Positions 33,728 to 42,836 of a stretch of 42,958 nt of DNA are shown here, piece after piece. Origin of the DNA: Blautia sp. AF19-10LB (GTDB lineage Bacteria > Bacillota > Clostridia > Lachnospirales > Lachnospiraceae); assembly GCF_003461245.1 (NCBI RefSeq), contig NZ_QTWS01000032.1, positions 222-43,179 of the forward strand, read 5' to 3'. The position numbers were made by a program, and so were the translations under genes. Each line of letters opens with the position of its first letter. Within the stretch, counting starts at the first letter, position 1. The notes beneath the pieces are model-generated. The model worked only from the letters and a program-made list of their open reading frames with translations. It was not told the origin of the DNA and did no database searches.

Positions 33728-34912
33728 ATGTCAAAAGGAAGATTTGGAATACATGGAGGGCAGTACATTCCAGAGACACTGATGAATGCGGTTCTGGAGC
33801 TGGAAGAGGCCTATAACCGTTACAAAGATGACCCGGAATTCAACCGTGAACTGACCGATCTGCTGAACAATTATGCAGGCCGTCCGTCACGTCTGTACTA
33901 TGCAGCACATATGACAGAAGACCTCGGCGGAGCCAAAGTTTATCTGAAACGTGAGGACTTGAACCATACAGGAGCACACAAGATCAACAACGTTCTGGGA
34001 CAGGTTTTACTTGCCAAAAAGATGGGAAAAACACGTGTCATCGCAGAGACAGGAGCCGGACAGCACGGTGTTGCAACCGCAACAGCAGCAGCTCTTATGG
34101 GTATGGAATGTGAAGTATTCATGGGTAAGGAAGACACAGAACGTCAGGCACTGAACGTATACAGAATGCGTCTTCTGGGAGCTAAAGTACATGCCGTTAC
34201 ATCAGGAACTGCAACCCTGAAAGATGCCGTTTCCGAGACAATGAGAGAGTGGACAAACCGTATTTCCGATACACATTATGTCCTCGGATCTGTCATGGGA
34301 CCGCACCCGTTCCCGACGATCGTCCGTGATTTCCAGGCAGTCATTTCCAAGGAGATCAAAGAGCAGATCCTCGAAAAAGAAGGCAAACTTCCAGATGTTG
34401 TGCTTGCCTGTGTGGGCGGCGGTTCCAATGCGATCGGAACTTTCTATAACTTTATTGAGGATGAGGGAGTCCGCCTGATCGGCTGTGAGGCAGCAGGACG
34501 CGGTGTCAATACTGCAGAGACGGCAGCGACGATCGCAACCGGAAAACTTGGTATTTTCCATGGCATGAAGTCCTATTTCTGCCAGGATGAGTATGGTCAG
34601 ATCGCACCGGTTTATTCCATTTCAGCGGGATTAGATTACCCTGGTGTCGGACCGGAACATGCACATCTTTATGACAGCGGACGTGCGGAATATGTGCCGG
34701 TAACAGACGATGAAGCGGTAGATGCATTCGAATATCTGTCAAGAACAGAAGGCATCATTCCGGCGATCGAGAGTGCTCATGCCGTGGCTTACGCGAGAAA
34801 GATCGTGCCACAGATGCGTAAAGACCAGATCGTAGTTATCACTATTTCCGGACGAGGAGACAAGGACTGTGCAGCGATCGCACGTTACAGAGGGGAGGAT
34901 ATCCATGAATAA
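33728..34912 (+). CDS. trpB: Tryptophan synthase beta chain
   Basis: The 394-residue PLP enzyme condenses indole with serine. PLP binds Lys85 in [23 protein letters not shown], the glycine-rich phosphate loop [12 protein letters not shown] and the C-terminal SGRGDKD are conserved. GAGGAGG precedes the ATG. The C-terminal eight bases overlap the trpA start, as expected for a stoichiometric complex. Confidence 0.98.
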   Translation: MSKGRFGIHGGQYIPETLMNAVLELEEAYNRYKDDPEFNRELTDLLNNYAGRPSRLYYAAHMTEDLGGAKVYLKREDLNHTGAHKINNVLGQVLLAKKMGKTRVIAETGAGQHGVATATAAALMGMECEVFMGKEDTERQALNVYRMRLLGAKVHAVTSGTATLKDAVSETMREWTNRISDTHYVLGSVMGPHPFPTIVRDFQAVISKEIKEQILEKEGKLPDVVLACVGGGSNAIGTFYNFIEDEGVRLIGCEAAGRGVNTAETAATIATGKLGIFHGMKSYFCQDEYGQIAPVYSISAGLDYPGVGPEHAHLYDSGRAEYVPVTDDEAVDAFEYLSRTEGIIPAIESAHAVAYARKIVPQMRKDQIVVITISGRGDKDCAAIARYRGEDIHE

Positions 34913-35678
34913 GAGAATTACAGAAGCATTTGCAAAGGGAAAAGCATTTATCCCGTTTGTTACCTGCGGGGATCCGTCCCTTGATGTTACCGAAAAAATC
35001 GTATATGCCATGGAAGAAGCAGGTGCAGATCTGATCGAACTTGGTATTCCATTTTCTGATCCGACCGCAGAAGGCCCTGTCATCCAGGGCGCAAACCTGC
35101 GTGCTTTATCCGGTGGAGTTACCACAGATAAAGTTTTTGATATGGTAGAAAAGATCCGCAAAAACAGTTCTATCCCAATGGTATTTATGACCTATGCGAA
35201 CGTTGTTTTTTCCTATGGGATTGAGCGTTTCTGCAAGAGAGCAGCAGAAGTTGGAATGGACGGAATGATCCTTCCGGATGTCCCATTTGAAGAAAAAGAA
35301 GAGTTCGCATCCGTTGCAGAGAAGTATGGTCTGGATCTGATCTCTCTGATCGCACCGACCTCCCACGAGAGAATCTCCATGATCGCAAAAGAGGCAGAAG
35401 GATTTGTCTACTGCGTATCCTCCCTCGGAGTTACCGGCATGCGAAGCCAGATCACCACAGACATCGGAGCCATGGTGGAACTCGTCAAAGCCCAGAAAGA
35501 CATCCCATGTGCCGTAGGCTTCGGAATCTCCAACCCAGAGCAGGCCAAGAAAATGGTCTCCCAGGCCGACGGCGTCATCGTGGGTTCTGCCATTGTCAAA
35601 CTCTGTGAAACCCACGGAGCCGACTGCGTACCGTATATCAAAGAGTATGTGAAGTCCATGAAGGATGCGATAAGATAA
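34905..35678 (+). CDS. trpA: Tryptophan synthase alpha chain
   Basis: The 257-residue TIM barrel cleaves indole-3-glycerol phosphate and hands indole to Trp[21 protein letters not shown] carries the catalytic Glu45 (Glu49 in Salmonella). Glu56 stands where Salmonella has the catalytic Asp60, a replacement that I believe is common in clostridial Trp[12 protein letters not shown] and [11 protein letters not shown] are the phosphate-binding loops. ATG 34905 follows AGGGGAGGA and overlaps trpB. Confidence 0.97.
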   Translation: MNKRITEAFAKGKAFIPFVTCGDPSLDVTEKIVYAMEEAGADLIELGIPFSDPTAEGPVIQGANLRALSGGVTTDKVFDMVEKIRKNSSIPMVFMTYANVVFSYGIERFCKRAAEVGMDGMILPDVPFEEKEEFASVAEKYGLDLISLIAPTSHERISMIAKEAEGFVYCVSSLGVTGMRSQITTDIGAMVELVKAQKDIPCAVGFGISNPEQAKKMVSQADGVIVGSAIVKLCETHGADCVPYIKEYVKSMKDAIR

Positions 35679-35710
35679 AAGCATATATCATGTATAGAAA
35701 GCTTTTTTCT
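35677..35710 (+). terminator. trpA: Weak terminator after trpA
   Basis: AAAAGC (35677-35682) pairs with GCTTTT (35701-35706), with inner TATA pairing and a short T tract. It begins right at the trpA stop codon. Confidence 0.55.
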
Positions 35711-35739
35711 TGAATAATTACCCGGTATCTAATCACCAG

Positions 35740-35774
35740 GCATCGGAGGGAATGCCAGATGTATTTTCCGATGC
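35740..35774 (+). repeat. Inverted repeat in the trpA-nuclease gap
   Basis: GCATCGGA (35740-35747) and TCCGATGC (35767-35774) are perfectly complementary, with no T tract after it. Its role is unknown. Confidence 0.5.
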
Positions 35775-35788
35775 AGGAAGCTATTATG

Positions 35789-35837
35789 AACACTGTTTTT
35801 CTGATATATTCAGCTTATCAGGAAGACGGTGTTTTTT
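35789..35837 (+). terminator. Second terminator downstream of the trp operon
   Basis: AACACTGT (35789-35796) pairs with ACGGTGTT (35826-35833), and CTGATA (35801-35806) with TATCAG (35816-35821); TTTTT follows. It is the stronger stop for trp transcription. Confidence 0.75.
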
Positions 35838-35871
35838 ATGATGATAAAAAATCAGATGGATTTTCACTTGC

Positions 35872-35900
35872 TTGTAAAAGGAATGCCTTCATGTTATGAT
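35872..35900 (+). promoter_or_regulatory. Sigma-A promoter of the AAA-ATPase-like gene
   Basis: TTGTAA (35872-35877) and TATGAT (35895-35900) are 17 bases apart. Confidence 0.65.
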
Positions 35901-35931
35901 ATAGACATTAGTTGGGAAAGGAGTGGCAGAC

Positions 35932-37614
35932 ATGGCGAGATTAGGCATTCCGGTTGGTATTTCAGATTTTGAGAAAATCCGGAAGAATGGATATTACTAC
36001 GTTGATAAAAGTGGACTGATCGCAGAATTATTAGAAGAAAAATCCATAGAAGTTACTCTGATCACCAGACCAAGGCGTTTTGGGAAGACTCTTGGTATGA
36101 GCATGCTGGCGAATTTTTTTGATATTCGAAAAGAAAGTACAGAGTTGTTCAAGGGGCTGGAAATTACGGAACAAAGAGACGTGTGCAGTGAGTGGATGAA
36201 CCAGTTTCCAACGCTGTTTGTGACCTTCAAGGATGTTGACGGATTAGATTTTTCCAGTGCTTATGGTATGCTTTCTTCAACGATCACAGAACTTTACAAA
36301 GAGCACCTGTATTTAATGGAAAGTTCCCGGATAAGTCCATATGATAAAGAAATCATGCAGCGCATTATTACAGAAGAAGCAACTGTTACAGATATCAAAA
36401 AGAGCCTGTCGTTGCTGATAAAGCTGATGCAGCAACATTATCAGAAAAATGTAATCCTTTTGATCGATGAATACGATGTCCCGATTGCAAAAGCCAGCAG
36501 CCATCAATATTATCCACAGATGCTTGAAATCCTTAAAGTGATGATGAGCACTGCGTTAAAGGACAATCCGGGGCTTTGCTTTGCAGTAGTCACAGGCTGC
36601 CTGCAGATTGCGAAAGAGAGTATTTTTACAGGAACCAATAATTTTGTTTCCGATACAATAAGCGATTCAAACTTAAATGAATATTTTGGTTTTACACAAA
36701 AAGATGTAGATAAGATCCTGAGCGAAGCAGATGTCGAGGAATTTGGAGACGAGATGAAGAAATGGTATGATGGGTATCATTTTGGAGAGGTTGATGTTTA
36801 CTGCCCCTGGGATGTGATGAATTATATTCGTGATATCCAGCGGAATCCGAAGGCAAGACCGGCAAGTTACTGGAAGAATACCAGTGATAATGAGATCATC
36901 CGTTCTTTTATTGATTACGCAGGAAGTAACATTACAAAGAAAATGGAAGCCTTACTTTCAGGAGGTTATATCATACAACGTATAGATGAAAATCTCACTT
37001 ACGATTATCTGCATTCTTCAGAAGAAAATCTCTGGAGCATTCTTTATCTGACAGGCTATCTGACGCAGGCAAGAGAAAATGAAATAACAGATCCGTTGCC
37101 AGACAATATGTCAGCGTTAAAAATTCCAAATGCTGAGATCAGAGAAATTTTTGAGACTACCGTTGTGAAATGGTTTTCTGAGAGTGTCAAAACATGGAAT
37201 CGAAAGGCTTTGTTCGATGCTGCATGGAGTGGTCAGAGCGAGATCCTTACACAGGAAATGAGCAAACTTTTGCGAAAAACCATCAGCTATCATGATTACA
37301 GGAAAGATTTTTATCATGCTTTTCTTGCAGGGATTTTTACAGGAGCAGGATATGTTGTAGAGTCAAACAAAGAACATGGAGAGGGACGCAGCGATATTGT
37401 TGTGTATGACTCTGTAAATGGACAGGTGGCGATTTTTGAGGCAAAATATTCCAGAACATTGTCTGCTATGGAGGGCGACTGTGAAGCAGCCCTGCGCCAA
37501 ATTGACAGGCGTATGTATGCAAAAGAGTATGAAGATGAATATGACCATATTTATTGCTATGGTGTAGCTTTTTATAAGAAGCGTTGTCTTGTAAAACAAA
37601 AGAAAGAAAACTGA
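35932..37614 (+). CDS. AAA-ATPase-like protein with C-terminal PD-(D/E)XK nuclease domain
   Basis: The 560-residue protein starts with the AAA-ATPase_like (PF09820-type) domain: GISDFEKIRKNGYYYVDKS, then the Walker-A-like RPRRFGKTLGMSML and Walker B NVILLIDEYDVPI. The C-terminal 100 residues are a PDDEXK_9-type nuclease fold with GRSDIVVYD and VAIFEAKYSR (Asp and Glu-x-Lys). Such proteins occur in many copies in Bacteroides and Lachnospiraceae. Their role is unknown; defence or mobile-element functions have been suggested. The usual start MARLGIPVGI fits ATG 35932, which has AAAGGAG upstream; a GTG three codons earlier is not needed. Confidence 0.9.
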   Translation: MARLGIPVGISDFEKIRKNGYYYVDKSGLIAELLEEKSIEVTLITRPRRFGKTLGMSMLANFFDIRKESTELFKGLEITEQRDVCSEWMNQFPTLFVTFKDVDGLDFSSAYGMLSSTITELYKEHLYLMESSRISPYDKEIMQRIITEEATVTDIKKSLSLLIKLMQQHYQKNVILLIDEYDVPIAKASSHQYYPQMLEILKVMMSTALKDNPGLCFAVVTGCLQIAKESIFTGTNNFVSDTISDSNLNEYFGFTQKDVDKILSEADVEEFGDEMKKWYDGYHFGEVDVYCPWDVMNYIRDIQRNPKARPASYWKNTSDNEIIRSFIDYAGSNITKKMEALLSGGYIIQRIDENLTYDYLHSSEENLWSILYLTGYLTQARENEITDPLPDNMSALKIPNAEIREIFETTVVKWFSESVKTWNRKALFDAAWSGQSEILTQEMSKLLRKTISYHDYRKDFYHAFLAGIFTGAGYVVESNKEHGEGRSDIVVYDSVNGQVAIFEAKYSRTLSAMEGDCEAALRQIDRRMYAKEYEDEYDHIYCYGVAFYKKRCLVKQKKEN

Positions 37615-37641
37615 TTTATTATTGGAGAAGAGGGGTATAGC

Positions 37642-38460
37642 ATGGAATTCCAGCATGAACTGGTGATCCCGGATGAGGGACTGCCGTTTAAATTTTTTCT
37701 GTTTGAGGGAAGTCAGGGAAATTATGTGAGGGAGAAACACTGGCATACGTCTGTGGAGATCTTTGCGGTGATGGAAGGTTCGCTGACTTTTTATCTGAAT
37801 GATGAGAAACATCCGCTCAAGGCGGGGGAGCTGATGATTATCAATTCCAATGAAGTGCATTCGATCGATTCGCCGGAAGAGAATCATACGGCAGTACTTC
37901 AGATTCCGCTGAAGCAGTTTGAGGACTATTTTACCGCACACCGATTTATACGCTTTGCGGGAAGTGTTCCGGAGATGGATGCGACACTCTGGAGACTGGT
38001 GCGTGAAATGTATAAATTATACGGGAAACGTGGAGTCGGATATGAATTCAAGATCCGTTCCTTCTATTATGATGTGCTTTATTTTCTGGTCAATCACTAC
38101 CGGTTGGACGAGGCGGGCGAGCAGGAAGTACGCCACAGCCGCCGCCTGGATGCTCTTGCGAGAATTACTTCCTATATGAGAGAGCATTATCAGGAAGAAC
38201 TCAAACTGACCGAAGTAGCGAACATGTTCGGTTACTCCGATGCATATTTATCCAGAATGTTCCAGAAATATGCAAATGTCAATTTTAAGACGTACTTACA
38301 GGACATCCGAATGACCTATGCATACAGGGAATTACTGAACACAGACAAGACGATCAGCCAGATCGCCCTGGACAACGGATTTAGCAGCAGCCGCGCTTTT
38401 ACGCGGGAATTCCAGAAACGATACAGCATTCTGCCAAGCGAACTTGGACGAGAAAAATAA
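37642..38460 (+). CDS. AraC family regulator with cupin sensor domain
   Basis: The 272-residue protein has an N-terminal cupin barrel (KHWHTSVEIFAVMEGSLTF, then LMIINSNEVHSID) that would bind a sugar or related effector, and a C-terminal double HTH (TEVANMFGYSDAYLSRMFQKY, reading to TISQIALDNGFSSSRAFTREF). Position and the repeats at 38549-38583 make it the likely activator of the DUF4867 / isomerase / kinase operon. GAGAAGAGGGG precedes the ATG. Confidence 0.93.
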   Translation: MEFQHELVIPDEGLPFKFFLFEGSQGNYVREKHWHTSVEIFAVMEGSLTFYLNDEKHPLKAGELMIINSNEVHSIDSPEENHTAVLQIPLKQFEDYFTAHRFIRFAGSVPEMDATLWRLVREMYKLYGKRGVGYEFKIRSFYYDVLYFLVNHYRLDEAGEQEVRHSRRLDALARITSYMREHYQEELKLTEVANMFGYSDAYLSRMFQKYANVNFKTYLQDIRMTYAYRELLNTDKTISQIALDNGFSSSRAFTREFQKRYSILPSELGREK

Positions 38461-38474
38461 AGAATAAAAATGCA

Positions 38475-38508
38475 AAAACAGGCGGATCAGAAACGCCTGT
38501 TTTTTTTC
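38475..38508 (+). terminator. Terminator after the AraC gene
   Basis: AAAACAGGCG (38475-38484) pairs with CGCCTGTTTT (38494-38503), then further T residues. It separates the regulator from the sugar operon. Confidence 0.9.
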
Positions 38509-38548
38509 TTAATAGTTATAAATGTTTGTACAAAACAAAAAACTAAAA

Positions 38549-38613
38549 GGTCAAAAAAGTGCACTAAAGAGGACAAAAAATCTGGCGAAATAAAACACAC
38601 CTCATGATATGAT
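38549..38613 (+). promoter_or_regulatory. AraC-type direct repeats and promoter of the sugar operon
   Basis: GGTCAAAAAAGTG (38549-38561) and GGACAAAAAATCT (38571-38583) are direct repeats 22 bases apart, two helical turns. The second ends next to the -35 position (38585-38590, GCGAAA, poor) of a promoter whose -10 is TATGAT (38608-38613). A weak -35 with an abutting AraC site is the usual picture of an activator-dependent promoter. Confidence 0.6.
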
Positions 38614-38650
38614 ATCTCCAACATGAAAAATATAAAGGAGGTAACTTCAG

Positions 38651-39268
38651 GTGAAGATTCAGAATGTAGCAGATGACGCATTTCGCAGATATGGTAAAGT
38701 ACTGGAGGGGTATGACTTTACAGAACTCCTGAAGGAAATGAAACACACACCGGTACCGGAGGACGTGATCTATGTGCCATCCGTAGAAGAGATGGAGGCA
38801 TTGCCGGTAGCGAAGGAACTTCAGAACAAAGGATACGGTGGACTGCCGATCGAGATCGGATACTGCAATGGTCATAATAAGAAATTAAACGGACTGGAAT
38901 ATCACCGCAATTCCGAGATCAACGTAGCGGTTACAGATCTTGTCCTTCTGATCGGACATCAGCAGGATATCGAAAAAGATTTTACATATGACACATCCAA
39001 AGTAGAAGCATTCCTTGTTCCGGCAGGAACCGGAATCGAAGTATATGCAACAACTCTTCACTATGCACCATGCCATGTAAACGAAGCAGGTTTCCAGTGC
39101 GTTGTTGTTTTACCAAAAGGAACAAACACGGAGCTGACTTTTGACACAGCCGCTGAAGGCGAGGACAAGCTTCTTACAGCTAAGAATAAATGGCTGATCG
39201 CACACGAAGAAGCAGCTATCGAAGGTGCGTTTAACGGACTCAAAGGTGAGAATGTCGGAATCAACTGA
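38651..39268 (+). CDS. DUF4867 family protein (probable sugar-metabolism cupin)
   Basis: The 205-residue protein belongs by its sequence to DUF4867, seen in clostridia next to sugar isomerases and kinases. It has the metal-ligand-like residues in LEYHRNSEINV and TLHYAPCHV at about 83-93 and 135-143, typical of cupin sugar isomerases; no catalytic role is established. The start is GTG 38651, because AAAGGAGG lies nine bases ahead and no ATG is near. It is first in an operon with the fucose-isomerase-family gene. Confidence 0.85.
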   Translation: MKIQNVADDAFRRYGKVLEGYDFTELLKEMKHTPVPEDVIYVPSVEEMEALPVAKELQNKGYGGLPIEIGYCNGHNKKLNGLEYHRNSEINVAVTDLVLLIGHQQDIEKDFTYDTSKVEAFLVPAGTGIEVYATTLHYAPCHVNEAGFQCVVVLPKGTNTELTFDTAAEGEDKLLTAKNKWLIAHEEAAIEGAFNGLKGENVGIN

Positions 39269-39332
39269 TTTTTTATACTGAAAAGCAAATAACTGTAAAT
39301 ACAAACTTATATAATATGGAGGAATTTTTATC

Positions 39333-40814
39333 ATGAACAATATCCCAGTAGTAAAACTTGGAATCATCGCAGTAAGCCGTGACTGTTTCCCGATCCAGCT
39401 CTCTGAGAAGAGACGCGCAGCTATCAAAGCAGCCTACACAGGAGAACTTTACGAATGTCCAGTAACTGTTGAGAACGAGAAAGACATGGAAAAAGCACTC
39501 GAAGATGTAAACAAAGCAGAGTGTAACGCCCTGGTTGTTTTCCTTGGAAACTTCGGACCGGAAACACCGGAGACACTGATCGCAGAAAGATTCGACGGAC
39601 CGTGCATGTACGTTGCAGCAGCGGAAGGCGACGGCGACATGATCAACGGCAGAGGTGATGCTTACTGTGGTATGCTGAACTGCTCCTACAACTTAAAGAT
39701 GCGTCATCTTGAAGCATACATTCCGGAATATCCAGTTGGAACAGCTGATGACATCGCCAAGATGATCGGTGATTTCGTACCGGTTGCACGTGCCGTTATC
39801 GGTGTTCGTAACCTCAAGATCATTACATTCGGACCACGTCCGCAGGATTTCTTCGCTTGTAACGCACCGATCAAAGGCCTCTATGAACTGGGTGTTGAGA
39901 TCGAAGAAAACTCCGAACTTGACCTTCTCGTTGCTTTCAAAGAGCATGAAAACGATCCTCGTATCCCGGAAGTTTGCGCAGATATGGCAAAAGAAATGGG
40001 CGAAGGCAAATACTACGAAGACCTCAATGCAAGAATGGCACAGTTCGAGCTTACTCTTCTTGACTGGGCAGAAGCTCACAAAGGAGCAAGAAAATACGTT
40101 GCATTTGCTGACAAATGCTGGCCGGCATTCCCGTCACAGTTCGGATTTGAGCCTTGCTATGTAAACAGCCGTCTTGGTTCCAGAGGAATCCCGGTATCCT
40201 GCGAAGTTGATATCTATGGAGCACTCAGCGAGTACATCGGACTCTGTATCTCCAACGACGCAGTTACACTGCTTGACATCAACAACTCTGTTCCGCAGTA
40301 TATCTATGACGAAGATATCAAAGGAAAATATGATTACAAACTTACAGATACATTCATGGGATTCCATTGTGGAAATACTCCGGAATGCAAGATGTGCGAA
40401 TCCAGAGCCGTTAAATATCAGCTCATCCAGCACAGACTTCTTGAGCCAGCAGGATCTGAGCCAGACTTTACAAGAGGAACTCTTGAAGGTGACATTGCTG
40501 CTTCTGACATCACATTCTATCGTCTGCAGTGCAACTCAGAAGGTGAACTGGTAGCATACGTTGCAGAAGGTGAAGTTCTTGATGTACCGACAAGATCCTT
40601 CGGTGGTATCGGTATCTTCGCTATCAACGAAATGGGAAGATTCTACCGTCACGTACTGATCGAAGGCAACTATCCGCATCACGGAGCAGTTATGTTCGGA
40701 CATTACGGAAAACAGTTCTTCGAAGTAGTGAAATTCCTTGGACTGGATGTAAAGAAGATCGGTTACAACCAGCCAGCAGGAGTAAGATACCCAACAGAAA
40801 ATCCGTGGGGATAA
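39333..40814 (+). CDS. L-fucose/L-arabinose isomerase family protein
   Basis: The 493-residue protein has the L-fucose isomerase family layout: an N-terminal Rossmann-like domain (VKLGIIAVSRDCFP), a central domain with VVFLGNFGPETPE and EVDIYGALSEYI, and the C-terminal beta domain with GFHCGNTPECKMC and YPHHGAVMFGHYGK. The acidic and histidine residues of the Mn site (Glu in CEVDIYG, Asp in LLDINNS, and a His in HCGNTP) are in the expected order. It should interconvert an aldose and ketose; with a xylulokinase downstream the ketose may be a pentulose. GGAGGAA precedes the ATG. Which sugar it uses is not determined by sequence. Confidence 0.88.
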   Translation: MNNIPVVKLGIIAVSRDCFPIQLSEKRRAAIKAAYTGELYECPVTVENEKDMEKALEDVNKAECNALVVFLGNFGPETPETLIAERFDGPCMYVAAAEGDGDMINGRGDAYCGMLNCSYNLKMRHLEAYIPEYPVGTADDIAKMIGDFVPVARAVIGVRNLKIITFGPRPQDFFACNAPIKGLYELGVEIEENSELDLLVAFKEHENDPRIPEVCADMAKEMGEGKYYEDLNARMAQFELTLLDWAEAHKGARKYVAFADKCWPAFPSQFGFEPCYVNSRLGSRGIPVSCEVDIYGALSEYIGLCISNDAVTLLDINNSVPQYIYDEDIKGKYDYKLTDTFMGFHCGNTPECKMCESRAVKYQLIQHRLLEPAGSEPDFTRGTLEGDIAASDITFYRLQCNSEGELVAYVAEGEVLDVPTRSFGGIGIFAINEMGRFYRHVLIEGNYPHHGAVMFGHYGKQFFEVVKFLGLDVKKIGYNQPAGVRYPTENPWG

Positions 40815-40852
40815 TCTTCTGATTTTGAAAAAAATAAAATAAAATCAATACA

Positions 40853-40880
40853 GACATCCCGGGAGTTTTCCTGGGATGTC
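40853..40880 (+). repeat. Hairpin between isomerase and kinase genes
   Basis: GACATCCCGGGA (40853-40864) pairs with TCCTGGGATGTC (40869-40880) around GTTT, one G-U pair. No T tract follows, so it is more likely an mRNA-stability or processing hairpin that sets the level of kinase relative to isomerase. A smaller hairpin (GTGCAT 40929-40934 / ATGCAC 40955-40960) lies before the kinase RBS. Confidence 0.65.
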
Positions 40881-40974
40881 GTGGTAAAGAGCAAAATATC
40901 AGTAAAAAATATCAATAACAGACAGAATGTGCATCTGCGGGGTATGTATGCAAAATGCACAGTTAGGAGGAAAT

Positions 40975-42432
40975 ATGTACTATATTGGTGTGGATTTAGG
41001 AACTTCTGCCGTAAAACTTCTTCTGATGGAAGAATCAGGCAAGATCTGTAATATCGTATCAAAAGAATATCCACTGTTTTTCCCGCATCCGGGCTGGTCA
41101 GAACAGAATCCGGAAGACTGGTTTACCCAGAGTGTTGAGGGAATGAAAGAACTGACCGAAGGAATCGACCGCTCCCAGGTAGCCGGAATCGGCTTCGGCG
41201 GACAGATGCACGGACTGGTAACACTGGATGAAAATGACAATGTCATCCGCCCGGCAATCCTCTGGAATGATGGACGTTCCCAGAAAGAAACAGAATATCT
41301 CAACAATGAGATCGGCAAAGATAAATTATCACAGTACACAGCAAACATCGCTTTTGCAGGCTTCACAGCACCAAAGATCCTGTGGATGAAGAAAAACGAG
41401 CCGGAGAAATTTGCAAAGATCGCAAAGATCATGCTTCCAAAAGACTACCTTGCATACAGACTTTCCGGATCTTTCTGCACAGATGTTTCTGATGCATCCG
41501 GTATGCTGCTTCTTGACGTAAAGAACCGCTGCTGGTCCAAAGAAATGATGGAGATCTGCGACGTTAAGGAAGAACAACTTCCGAAACTGTACGAAAGCTG
41601 GGAAGTTGTCGGAACACTGAAACCAGAAGTTGCAAAAGAACTCGGATTCTCTGCAGACGTCAAAGTCGTAGCAGGAGCAGGCGACAATGCGGCAGCAGCA
41701 GTCGGAACAGGAACTGTTGGTGATGGACAGTGCAACATCTCCCTTGGAACTTCCGGAACCATCTTCATCTCCAGCAAAAACTTCGGCGTTGACGAAAACA
41801 ATGCACTGCATTCCTTCTGCCATGCAGACGGAAGCTATCACCTGATGGGCTGCATGCTGAGCGCAGCATCCTGTAACAAATGGTGGGCAGAGGAAATCCT
41901 TCAGACCAAGGATTTCGCAGCAGAGCAGGCACCGATCCAGAAACTCGGCGAAAACAATGTATTCTTCCTTCCATACCTGATGGGAGAAAGATCACCACAT
42001 AACAATCCTGACGCAAGAGGTGTATTCTTCGGAATGTCCATGGACACTACAAGAGCAGATATGACACAGGCTGTTCTCGAAGGCGTAGCCTTCGGACTTC
42101 GCGATTCCCTCGAAGTTGCAAGAAAACTTGGTATCAAGATCGAACGAACCAAGATCTGCGGCGGCGGCGCAAAGAGCCCGCTCTGGAAAAAGATTATTGC
42201 AAATGTGATGAACCTCAAAGTTGATGTTCTCGACGTAGAAGAAGGACCGTCCATGGGTGGCGCCATGCTGGCTGCCGTAGGATGTGGGGCTTATCCGGAT
42301 GTTGAGACCATCGGAAAGAAGATGGCTCACGTCGTTGACACCGTTGAGCCGGAGGAAGAACTTGTGGCGAAGTACGAAGAAAAGTATCAGAAGTTTAAGA
42401 AACTGTATCCGGCCCTTAAACCACTTTTCTAG
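40975..42432 (+). CDS. xylB: Xylulokinase
   Basis: The 485-residue FGGY kinase shows YIGVDLGTSAVKLLLM (phosphate 1), GFGGQMHGLV with substrate-binding QMHG, WNDGRSQKE, DVSDASGMLL, and GAGDNAAAAVGTG, in order and length as in XylB. It phosphorylates D-xylulose or a related ketose. ATG 40975 has AGGAGG six bases ahead; a longer reading from 40927 lacks an RBS and has no homologous extension. The product follows the fucose-isomerase-family enzyme in the operon, supporting a pathway from an aldopentose to the pentose phosphate pathway. Confidence 0.95.
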   Translation: MYYIGVDLGTSAVKLLLMEESGKICNIVSKEYPLFFPHPGWSEQNPEDWFTQSVEGMKELTEGIDRSQVAGIGFGGQMHGLVTLDENDNVIRPAILWNDGRSQKETEYLNNEIGKDKLSQYTANIAFAGFTAPKILWMKKNEPEKFAKIAKIMLPKDYLAYRLSGSFCTDVSDASGMLLLDVKNRCWSKEMMEICDVKEEQLPKLYESWEVVGTLKPEVAKELGFSADVKVVAGAGDNAAAAVGTGTVGDGQCNISLGTSGTIFISSKNFGVDENNALHSFCHADGSYHLMGCMLSAASCNKWWAEEILQTKDFAAEQAPIQKLGENNVFFLPYLMGERSPHNNPDARGVFFGMSMDTTRADMTQAVLEGVAFGLRDSLEVARKLGIKIERTKICGGGAKSPLWKKIIANVMNLKVDVLDVEEGPSMGGAMLAAVGCGAYPDVETIGKKMAHVVDTVEPEEELVAKYEEKYQKFKKLYPALKPLF

Positions 42433-42575
42433 GGTACTGCCCAGATTCCCGCAGTTTGGAAACTGCAAAACCTTATGCGAGGGGAGGGCACTCGAAGTTG
42501 CGAAGGCCGTTCTCCCCTCGCGCTCCCCACCGGGCCACGCCTGGTGCATCAGGACAGAACGGGCTGACGTTAAAT
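42433..42575. repeat. GC-rich repeat-like element with nested inverted repeats
   Basis: This stretch is much more GC-rich than its surroundings. It contains GCAGTTT/AAACTGC (42451-42466), GCGAGGGGAG (42477-42486) paired perfectly with CTCCCCTCGC (42512-42521), and CACC/TGGTG near 42528-42544. It carries no gene and no T tract. The shape resembles the small interspersed palindromic elements of other bacteria, but repetition in this genome cannot be seen from one copy. Confidence 0.5.
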
Positions 42576-42653
42576 AATAGTATGATAAAATAACAAATTT
42601 TATTTAAGTTTTCCTTATGTTTTATAAAAAAACATAATAATCGCGACAATTTA

Positions 42654-42682
42654 TTGACAAATGACAATAAATATGATAATCT
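42654..42682 (+). promoter_or_regulatory. Promoter of the ZTP riboswitch and fhs
   Basis: TTGACA (42654-42659) is followed by TAATCT (42677-42682) at 17 bases, or GATAAT at 15 bases. Confidence 0.65.
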
Positions 42683-42699
42683 TTTCTCACCAAGTAAAT

Positions 42700-42812
42700 A
42701 GAGTCTCCGGTGACTGACGGAATTGTGGAGATACCACGAGGGAGCAGGAGATTTGTAACGCCGACCGTCTGGGCAGTATTTGAGGGTAACTCAGATACTG
42801 CTTTTTTTAATA
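42700..42812 (+). ncRNA. ZTP (pfl) riboswitch with intrinsic terminator
   Basis: The conserved blocks are in order: GGTGACTGACGGAA (42709-42722), a P2 hairpin GTGG/CCAC followed by GAGGGAGC, and CCGACCGTCTGGGCA near 42761-42775. They form the ZTP/pfl pseudoknot. The terminator pairs GCAGTATTTGAG (42773-42784) with CTCAGATACTGC (42790-42801), followed by TTTTTTT. When folate is short, ZTP accumulates, binds and prevents the terminator, switching on one-carbon genes such as fhs. This fits the gene downstream. Confidence 0.9.
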
Positions 42813-42836
42813 AGAAAAGAGGGCTTATTAAAAATC

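Noticed and set aside
40853..40880. A terminator between the isomerase and xylulokinase genes
   Set aside because: The hairpin is strong but lacks a T tract and the kinase has no separate promoter that I can see, so co-transcription is more likely.
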